Shown piece by piece: positions 55,592 through 64,000 of a stretch of 64,000 bases of DNA. This DNA is from Alteromonas abrolhosensis (GTDB lineage Bacteria > Pseudomonadota > Gammaproteobacteria > Enterobacterales > Alteromonadaceae). The notes below the pieces were generated by a model. It was given only the letters and a program-made list of their open reading frames with translations, made no database searches and was not told where the DNA came from. Position 1 is the stretch's first letter. Every line of letters starts with the position of its first letter. The position numbers and the translations under genes are program-made. The stretch is taken from positions 1-64,000 of the forward strand of contig NZ_MEJH01000016.1 of NCBI RefSeq assembly GCF_001953635.1. Direction: 5' to 3'.

Positions 55592-56308
55592 CTAGCCTTC
55601 AAGCATAAAACCTATCATCCCCACTAAGAAACCAAGAATACCGCCAAGGGGAGGAAGCCAGTGATTTTCCATGCGGATTTGCGGGGCAATGTCCTGAAAC
55701 ACCGAATAGAGAATACCGCCAGCTGCAAACAGCATAATGCCGCTCATTATGACAGGAAATTGCGCTAAATAATAAAACCCTAGCAAGCTAAACAAGGGGC
55801 CAAGCAGTGCCATCAATACAAAAATTATAATGAGCTTGGTACTGCGCCGCTTATTTTTGGGCAGCATTTCTCGATAAGCGTTGAACCCTTCAGGTAAATT
55901 TTGCACCGCAATGAGGATACCTAATAGCATGGTGCCTCCACCAAGTGCCGCAGTGGTACCAAGAGCAATAGATTCAGGGACGAAGTCGCTAAGCATGGCG
56001 GCGAGTTGACTGCCCGCGGTTTTCTTTTTGGCTAAGTAAATATCTAAGGCCATAAAAGCTAAGGCACCACCAACAAAACACGATATAGCAGCGAATACGG
56101 ATACGTCTTTTATGCCTTCAGGAACAAGTACAAGGCCTACTGCCGATATTAGTGCCCCCGCTCCCAACGCTAAAATACCGTGTCGCAACTCTTTCTCTAG
56201 CCACTTAGGCTGGACCCCTTTAAAGGTAGCTAAAATAGCGCCTGCGGGCATGGCAAGCCCTGCGACCGTTGCCATAACCAATAAACTTATTATGTCGCCC
56301 TGAGGCAT
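55592..56308 (-). CDS. ZIP family divalent metal transporter
   Basis: 238 residues with about eight membrane helices. The metal-binding helices carry DFVPESIALG (helix 4) and QNLPEGFNAYRE (helix 5), the HExPE-like and paired motifs of the ZIP/ZupT group; the first His is replaced here (D-F-V-P-E-S). Members import zinc, iron or manganese. The start ATG 56308 has AAGGAG five bases upstream. No zinc-uptake regulator site was recognised. It lies after pepQ but is separated by a terminator. Confidence 0.85.
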   Translation of the reverse strand: MPQGDIISLLVMATVAGLAMPAGAILATFKGVQPKWLEKELRHGILALGAGALISAVGLVLVPEGIKDVSVFAAISCFVGGALAFMALDIYLAKKKTAGSQLAAMLSDFVPESIALGTTAALGGGTMLLGILIAVQNLPEGFNAYREMLPKNKRRSTKLIIIFVLMALLGPLFSLLGFYYLAQFPVIMSGIMLFAAGGILYSVFQDIAPQIRMENHWLPPLGGILGFLVGMIGFMLEG

Positions 56309-56415
56309 AAAGACTCCTTCCTAACACTTTTACCGTTACTCTATGGTTACTTTCAAGAGCATCAATGGTTTACATGCAAAGCCAAAATTTAATATCACAC
56401 AGAAGTTAGCACAAC

Positions 56416-56446
56416 AAAAAAGAGCAGCGTCGCGCTGCTCTTTTTT
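56416..56446 (-). terminator. Intrinsic terminator of pepQ
   Basis: A 14-bp perfect stem (56416-56429 with 56433-56446), loop TCG, T-run on the minus strand after pepQ. It may also work in the plus direction. Confidence 0.9.
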
Positions 56447-56493
56447 TCGTAAGGCTGTTGATAATCGCTAGTGGCGATATATGCCGCACCCAA

Positions 56494-57843
<1,350 letters not shown>

Positions 57844-57958
57844 TTAGTCGTTAGATCCACTAGTGTAACACGAGGCCAGCATGACATGCATACTGGCTCA
57901 GACCGATACGTCCTCATTTACGCTAAAGCGCGCATAAGCACGCCCTAACTGCATGTTG

Positions 57959-60013
57959 CTATCGCGGCGCTAGCTGTAGAGTACCGGTCACCGGATGTGT
58001 ACTTACGGCATCTGCCGATGGGATCATATCGCGGGTGAGTTGGGGGAAGATATTCTCATTTCCGCCTAACTGTTGGTCGTAAATATGCTGATACGCCATC
58101 ACCGCTTTGACGTAGGCACGGGTTTCTTTGTAAGGAATATTCTCAATCCAAATATCCACAGGCAGTGCTTCATTGGCAGGCAGCCACTCCAACACTTTGC
58201 GCCATCCCGCGTTATAAGATGCAGACACCAACACTGGATTATTATTAAGCTTATCCATCAGGTAACGAAGATACTGCACACCGTATTCCACGTTATCATC
58301 CACCTGAAAAAGCGTGCTTCTGCTTACTTTTTCCTTCGCTACATAACGCGCCGTTCCAGGCATAAGCTGCATGAGTCCTGCCGCTCCCACGGAAGAAATA
58401 GCATCGCTTCTAAACGAGCTTTCACGACGTGCAATGGCCATAGCCAGTGACTTTGAAATGCTGTAGGCCTGCGATTTTTCACTAAATACATCGTTAAAGG
58501 CTAGCGGGAATCGGCGCTCAACATCATCCCAATAGCCGCTTCGCGCAAAGCTGGTAATAGCCTGATCGTATAAGCCCCATTCATACGCCAAAATGCCCGC
58601 ATCCGTTACTTTAGACTCGGGTAAATGTGAGAGTAAGTAAAACCACTCGCGGCGCGCCTCTGTGGTTCTATCTAGCCTAAAAAACTCAACAGCTCGCAGG
58701 GTGGCTGGCGTTTTCGCTACGCTTGCAATAGCCGCTGTATCTCTTGGCGCCGGCGTATGTTCTAGCGATGGTATCTCACCAATATGAGCACTTGCCATAA
58801 AGCCATAGTAATGACGCTCTTGCGCAAGTTCTTTGTATAGCACCGTTGCCTGCAAACTTTGCCCAAGCGCCTCTAGGGCACGAGCTTTCCAGTAACGGTA
58901 GTTTTCTTCTCGTTGCAAGTTAGCAGGGGCATTATCAACAACGTCTACCACCTCCTGCCACTTTTTCGTACGCAGCAAATGGGAGATATGCCAAAGCTTT
59001 ACGTCTTCACTGGCTCCCTCTACGTCAGCAAGTTCAAGCCAATGGTGCGCTTGAGGAAGGCGGTCTAGCGTGTAGCTAAGCGCTATTGCTCTTCGCATAA
59101 CGTGCTGCTGTGCTTGTGAAAAGATGTTCTTGTCGTTGTAACGGTTAAAAACCGTGCCGGCTAAATCAGGGTTTCGCCATGCAAGTTTTTCTACCGCCCA
59201 TACAATGACCTCCGCTTCATGGGATGTATTTTTTAACGGGAAGAGTGCTGCTTTGTTAACTCGGCTTGAATCCCGGGTTACTGATAACCACGCATCTGCA
59301 AGATATTGCTTATCACTGGGTAATTGGCGCTTAAGATAAGAGATAATACTTCGATTATCTTCCTTCGCGGCAATCTCAATACGTTTTATCACCATTTCTG
59401 GTGTCATCATGCCCGCTTTTTTCCACTTAGCAAAAAGCGGATCGCACTCATCAGGTTGAGACTGCCCATGAAGCCACAATGCATCAACTTCAGGTAAAAT
59501 ATCTTTTTCGCTTTCACCTTCTTTTAAGCGGTAATTAAGTGCAATACAGGTAAGCCTTGCACCCATACCAGGGCGATAGTTTTCTAAAAATGTGCTGCGG
59601 TAGTCATTTTTTGCAAGGTAGTTAAGCCACTTATAACGCACACCATAGCTAACCGGCTGTCCATTGAAGTCTTCCAGAAACTGTTTTACATCGCGCTTTG
59701 TCTTAATCGACATGGTGCGTTCAAGCTTAAGCCGAAGCAGATAAGGATAAAGTGGGTAGTGCGCTAACTCATAAATGTCGTTATCAAGATGCTGAACACT
59801 GCGTTTTGAGTAAGTTAATAATTTCTTTTCAACTTCTAAATAGCGAGCGCGATCTTTTTCGAATATGTCTTCGGGTAACGTTAAGGGCTGGGTTGCCCAA
59901 GCACCAAAGGAAGAGAAAGAACACATTAGTGCTCCCACTACGGTGGCGAGCAATTTATTGTTTTTTGTCAGCGAGCGCTGACCTAACCACGAACTAAAAT
60001 AAAAACCAGACAC
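57959..60013 (-). CDS. slt: Soluble lytic murein transglycosylase Slt
   Basis: A 684-residue periplasmic enzyme that cuts the glycan strand and leaves 1,6-anhydro ends. A signal peptide (hydrophobic core about 23-37, cleavage near FGAWA-TQPL) precedes the superhelical U/L domains. The SLT catalytic domain is near the C-terminus (about 515-650): AIARRESSFRSDAISSVGAA with catalytic Glu531, GLMQLMPGTARYVA and ASYNAGWRKVLEWL. GTG 60013 was chosen because AGGAG lies seven bases upstream; the frame is open to 60124 but that part is basic and has no such site. Its anhydro products would be the cargo of the AmpG-like permease. Confidence 0.93.
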   Translation of the reverse strand: MSGFYFSSWLGQRSLTKNNKLLATVVGALMCSFSSFGAWATQPLTLPEDIFEKDRARYLEVEKKLLTYSKRSVQHLDNDIYELAHYPLYPYLLRLKLERTMSIKTKRDVKQFLEDFNGQPVSYGVRYKWLNYLAKNDYRSTFLENYRPGMGARLTCIALNYRLKEGESEKDILPEVDALWLHGQSQPDECDPLFAKWKKAGMMTPEMVIKRIEIAAKEDNRSIISYLKRQLPSDKQYLADAWLSVTRDSSRVNKAALFPLKNTSHEAEVIVWAVEKLAWRNPDLAGTVFNRYNDKNIFSQAQQHVMRRAIALSYTLDRLPQAHHWLELADVEGASEDVKLWHISHLLRTKKWQEVVDVVDNAPANLQREENYRYWKARALEALGQSLQATVLYKELAQERHYYGFMASAHIGEIPSLEHTPAPRDTAAIASVAKTPATLRAVEFFRLDRTTEARREWFYLLSHLPESKVTDAGILAYEWGLYDQAITSFARSGYWDDVERRFPLAFNDVFSEKSQAYSISKSLAMAIARRESSFRSDAISSVGAAGLMQLMPGTARYVAKEKVSRSTLFQVDDNVEYGVQYLRYLMDKLNNNPVLVSASYNAGWRKVLEWLPANEALPVDIWIENIPYKETRAYVKAVMAYQHIYDQQLGGNENIFPQLTRDMIPSADAVSTHPVTGTLQLAPR

Positions 60014-60508
60014 AATAGAACTCCTACCCTGCTCTACACTCGAACGCTTATGAGCGCTGGCAAATTTGCCGAATCGAGCTGATTGTAAAATGTTGCTGAA
60101 AAAGCAGCATTGCGACTGACCCACTACGTTCGTTTGAAAAACGAAGGGAAAATTTCAGCCTGGCTCCTTGCCAAAGAAGATGTTGTGCCAGCTGTCGTTA
60201 GCTATGCTTTACACACATAGTTGACATGATTGTAGATTATTCTTTTGCTGGATTGGCGCTTTGCGTCAATAACGCTCATTATACAACCACCAATGGCGAA
60301 ATGAAGCTTGAATTCGATATTTACACTTGAATTTAAGTCATCCGACCACTACCTTAGACAAATTGAAACGCTTGTTTGATTTTTTGTTGAAATTTTGTGT
60401 GGCTTTGTAAAGAATCTAGCCACCCTAACGCGTTAGTGAATGCATACGACCCTACAAACTAGTTGGATTACTTCACTAACATCCTGGCCAATGCCGAAGG
60501 AGATGATA
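60014..60508. promoter_or_regulatory. Divergent region slt / fadB
   Basis: 495 bp without a gene. It carries the PsrA-like dyad at 60365-60378 and AT-rich sequence (60375-60420) in which the fadB promoter probably lies, though no strong -35/-10 pair stands out. AAGGAG at 60497-60502 is the fadB ribosome binding site. Toward slt only the AGGAG site is clear. Confidence 0.5.
60365..60378. promoter_or_regulatory. PsrA-like operator upstream of fadBA
   Basis: GAAAC, four bases, GTTTG (60365-60369 and 60374-60378). It fits the AAAC-N4-GTTT core reported for PsrA, the TetR-family fatty-acid sensor that controls beta-oxidation genes in several gammaproteobacteria. It lies about 130 bases before the fadB start. 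The match is short, so this is inference from context plus motif. Confidence 0.5.
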
Positions 60509-62659
60509 ATGATATACACAGGCAAAAGTCTTTCCGTCAGCCTGTTAGAAGACGGCTTTGCTGAGCTGGTATTCGACGCCCAAGGTTCAGTAAACAAGTT
60601 CGACCGCCAAACGGTAACCGAGCTTGACGAAGCAACCCAAGCCCTACTTGCCAAAGGCGATGTTAAAGGCTTAGTAGTACGCAGTGCAAAACCTGCATTT
60701 ATCGTTGGTGCTGATATCACCGAGTTCACTGGCCTATTCGCCATGGACGATGCAGAAGTACTACAGTGGGTTGCTAATACATCACAAGTATTCGACCGCT
60801 TCGAAGACCTACCTTTCCCTACCATCGCTGCAGTTAACGGCTTCGCTCTAGGTGGCGGCTGTGAAATGGCATTGGCGTGTGACATGCGTATTGCAGACAC
60901 TACTGCTTCAATTGGTTTACCAGAAGTTAAACTAGGCCTAATGCCTGGTTTTGGTGGTACGGTTCGTCTACCTCGTCTTATTGGCGCAGACAATGCCCTT
61001 GAATGGATGACCACTGGCCGCGACAGAAAAGGCGCGAAAGCCCTTGCTGAAGGCGCTGTTGACGCCGTTGTAGCACCAGAGGCACTTGTTGAAGGCGCAC
61101 TTTCAATGGTGAAAGACGCAGCAGAAGGCAAGTTTGACTGGCAAGCTCGTCGTGCGGTTAAGAAAGCCCCACTACAGCTAAATAAAAACGAAGCTATGAT
61201 GAGCTTCTCTACTGCTCAAGCTATGGTATTTGCACAAGCTGGCAAACATTACCCAGCGCCGCACAAGATGGTTGAAACGGTACAAAAAGCAGCGGGTCTA
61301 GACCGCGACGGCGCACTTAAGCTTGAAAACGAAGGCTTTGTTGCCCTTGCGAAAACCGACGCTGCGAAAGCACAGATTGGTATTTTCCTTGCCGACCAAC
61401 TAGTTAAGAGCAAAGGTAAGAAGCAAGCGAAAGCAAGCACAAAAGAAACCAAGCTTAATGCTGTACTAGGTGCAGGCATCATGGGCGGCGGTATTGCATA
61501 CCAAAGCGCCGTGAAAGGCACGCCAGTTATCATGAAAGACATTAACCAAGGTGCACTAGACCTTGGCCTTTCAGAAGCAGCGAAGATCCTTGGTAAAGGC
61601 ATGCAGCGCGGTAAAGTAGACGCGGCCAAAATGGCGCAAACACTTAACGCTATCACGCCTACCCTTGAGTACAGCACACTGAAAGATGCAGACCTTGTTA
61701 TTGAAGCGGTTGTAGAAAACCCGAAAGTAAAAGGTATTGTACTAAAAGAAGTTGAAGAGAACGTAGCTGACGACGCTATCATCACTTCAAACACTTCTAC
61801 TATCTCTATCAATCAGCTAGCTGAAAGCCTAGACAAGCCAGAGCGCTTCTGTGGTATGCACTTCTTCAACCCAGTGCACCGCATGCCGCTTGTTGAAATT
61901 ATTCGTGGCGAAAAAACGTCAGAAGAAACCATCAATGCAGTAGTAGCCGCTACCCTTAAAATGGGCAAAACCCCAATTGTGGTTAACGACTGCCCAGGGT
62001 TCTTGGTAAACCGCGTATTGTTCCCATACTTTGCAGGCTTCAGTAAGCTTCTTATCGACGGTGCAGACTTTGTAGCCGTTGATAAAGTAATGGAAAAAAT
62101 CTTCGGCTGGCCAATGGGCCCTGCTTACCTAATGGACGTTGTAGGTATCGACACTGGCGATCACGCAGCAGACGTTATGGCAGCGGGTATTCCAGAGCGT
62201 ATGGCTCGCCTAGACAACGACCCTGTAACACTGTTCTACAAAGAAGAGCGTTTAGGTCAGAAGAACGGTAAAGGTTTCTACAACTACGGTGTTGATAAGC
62301 GCGGTAAGCCGTCTAAAACACCTGCAGAAGAAGCATACGCACTAATGGCGCCACACGTAGCTGACAAGACAGACTTTGAAGCTGACGAAATTATTGCACG
62401 CCTTATGATCCCTATGGCAAACGAAGCAATTCGCTGCCTAGAAGAAGGCATTGTAGATAGCGCGGCTGAAGCAGATATGGCGCTACTTTACGGCTTAGGT
62501 TTCCCTCCATTCCGCGGTGGTATTTTCCGTTGGATTGAAACCATTGGCTTGGCGAACTTTGTTGCTATGGCAGACAAGTACGCTGAACTTGGTCCTATTT
62601 ATCAGATCTCAGACGGCGTTCGTGAAATGGCCGCTTCTGGTAAATCCTATTTCGCATAA
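60509..62659 (+). CDS. fadB: Fatty acid oxidation complex alpha subunit FadB
   Basis: A 716-residue multifunctional enzyme. The enoyl-CoA hydratase/isomerase domain is at about 1-190 ([49 protein letters not shown]). The 3-hydroxyacyl-CoA dehydrogenase starts near 315 with [16 protein letters not shown] and continues with [35 protein letters not shown] and the C-terminal [13 protein letters not shown] 60509 gives [10 protein letters not shown] like E. coli FadB and has AAGGAG six bases upstream; the frame is open to 60440. With FadA it forms the alpha2-beta2 complex of aerobic beta-oxidation. Confidence 0.97.
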   Translation: MIYTGKSLSVSLLEDGFAELVFDAQGSVNKFDRQTVTELDEATQALLAKGDVKGLVVRSAKPAFIVGADITEFTGLFAMDDAEVLQWVANTSQVFDRFEDLPFPTIAAVNGFALGGGCEMALACDMRIADTTASIGLPEVKLGLMPGFGGTVRLPRLIGADNALEWMTTGRDRKGAKALAEGAVDAVVAPEALVEGALSMVKDAAEGKFDWQARRAVKKAPLQLNKNEAMMSFSTAQAMVFAQAGKHYPAPHKMVETVQKAAGLDRDGALKLENEGFVALAKTDAAKAQIGIFLADQLVKSKGKKQAKASTKETKLNAVLGAGIMGGGIAYQSAVKGTPVIMKDINQGALDLGLSEAAKILGKGMQRGKVDAAKMAQTLNAITPTLEYSTLKDADLVIEAVVENPKVKGIVLKEVEENVADDAIITSNTSTISINQLAESLDKPERFCGMHFFNPVHRMPLVEIIRGEKTSEETINAVVAATLKMGKTPIVVNDCPGFLVNRVLFPYFAGFSKLLIDGADFVAVDKVMEKIFGWPMGPAYLMDVVGIDTGDHAADVMAAGIPERMARLDNDPVTLFYKEERLGQKNGKGFYNYGVDKRGKPSKTPAEEAYALMAPHVADKTDFEADEIIARLMIPMANEAIRCLEEGIVDSAAEADMALLYGLGFPPFRGGIFRWIETIGLANFVAMADKYAELGPIYQISDGVREMAASGKSYFA

Positions 62660-63841
<1,182 letters not shown>

Positions 63842-63875
63842 GCGTTTGAATAAGAGGTTTTAAAGCTAAGTTTTG

Positions 63876-63899
63876 AAAAGGGCCTTCGGGCCCTTTTTT
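63876..63899. terminator. Intrinsic terminator of fadBA
   Basis: A 9-bp stem (63876-63884 with 63889-63897) closed by a TTCG tetraloop, then T-run. It is convergent with the integrase gene and may serve both. Confidence 0.92.
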
Positions 63900-63922
63900 G
63901 TTGGTTTTAGTTACTTTTCAGA

Positions 63923-64000
63923 TTACTTCAAAACACGAGATAAAGGACTTACCACACCCTGCGCACCTTGCTGAAGCACGTGGGTATAAATTTGCGTGGT
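63923..64000 (-). CDS. Integron-type tyrosine recombinase IntI, C-terminal end (partial)
   Basis: Only the last 25 codons and the stop (TAA 63923-63925) are inside the window. They read TTQIYTHVLQQGAQGVVSPL, then SRVLK. The Tyr in QIYTHV is the nucleophile position of tyrosine recombinases. The tail THVL-x(3)-G-x(2)-GV-x-SPL matches the end of integron integrases and differs from XerC/XerD, which end without the G-V-x-S-P-L block. The gene starts beyond the right edge; in integrons the attI site and cassette array lie on that 5' side. The call rests on a short segment, so other integrases of the family remain possible. Confidence 0.7.
   Translation of the reverse strand, partial: TTQIYTHVLQQGAQGVVSPLSRVLK

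Noticed and set aside
60433-61131. 232-codon minus-strand open frame over the slt-fadB gap and fadB
   Set aside because: It is antisense to the conserved FadB coding sequence, has Ser/Ala/Arg-rich composition typical of a shadow frame, and no ribosome binding site.
61249-61812. 187-codon minus-strand open frame inside fadB
   Set aside because: Antisense to a strongly conserved gene; the Ser/Ala/Phe-rich product reflects fadB codon bias.

Overview
The window is a piece of a gammaproteobacterial chromosome, most likely from the order Alteromonadales and probably the genus Alteromonas. I infer this from protein content and gene order, not from a database match. The supporting blocks are rppH-ptsP-lgt-thyA with mutH divergent, ftsB-ispD-ispF-truD-pcm-nlpD-rpoS, rplU-rpmA-obgE next to a divergent ispB, rapA-rluA and fadB-fadA. 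There is also a prolidase that closely resembles the Alteromonas organophosphorus acid anhydrolases. No rRNA, tRNA, CRISPR array or prophage was seen. Most of the window is chromosomal backbone with mobile-element traces at both ends: the 3' end of an IS3-family insertion sequence on the left and the C-terminal end of an integron-type tyrosine recombinase on the right.

Layout. 1-472: IS3 end and a 52-codon gene. 682-9133: a voltage-gated ion channel, a large TPR lipoprotein of the PrsT type, the DEAD-box helicase DeaD, siroheme synthase CysG and a transglutaminase-like exported protein. 9209-15324: PIN-PhoH ATPase, a fusion of two periplasmic binding proteins, an exported HExxH metalloprotease, and a membrane-anchored XRE-DUF4019 regulator whose stop codon nearly abuts that of the protease. 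15628-22182: rapA-rluA, a DUF3530 protein, a small unknown protein and an AmpG-like permease. 22248-26508: a signalling cluster made of a hybrid histidine kinase with two receiver domains, a PAS-GGDEF diguanylate cyclase and a receiver-CheC protein.

26518-36242: a tight minus-strand series rppH, ptsP, TauE/SafE-type exporter, lgt, thyA that runs directly into the receiver-CheC and cyclase genes. It is followed by mutH, a membrane-embedded AraC-type regulator, a CYTH-CHAD triphosphatase and an SH3/coiled-coil membrane protein. 36378-44328: trifunctional-class PutA without the DNA-binding domain, a Cache chemoreceptor and a TIGR03545-like membrane protein. 44428-50260: division, isoprenoid, tRNA modification, protein repair, amidase activation and stationary-phase sigma factor genes; surE is absent from its usual slot. 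50391-57825: folA, an unknown small protein, obgE, rpmA, rplU, a 769-bp control region with seven GATC sites in 89 bp, ispB, a ZIP metal transporter and the prolidase. 57959-64000: Slt lytic transglycosylase, the fatty-acid oxidation genes fadBA with a PsrA-like operator, and the partial integron integrase.

Most of the genes are housekeeping functions. The parts most worth a second look are the GATC cluster, the integron integrase at the right edge, the acidic channel selectivity filter, the double binding-protein fusion, and the phospho-relay/c-di-GMP genes appended to the rppH-thyA series.
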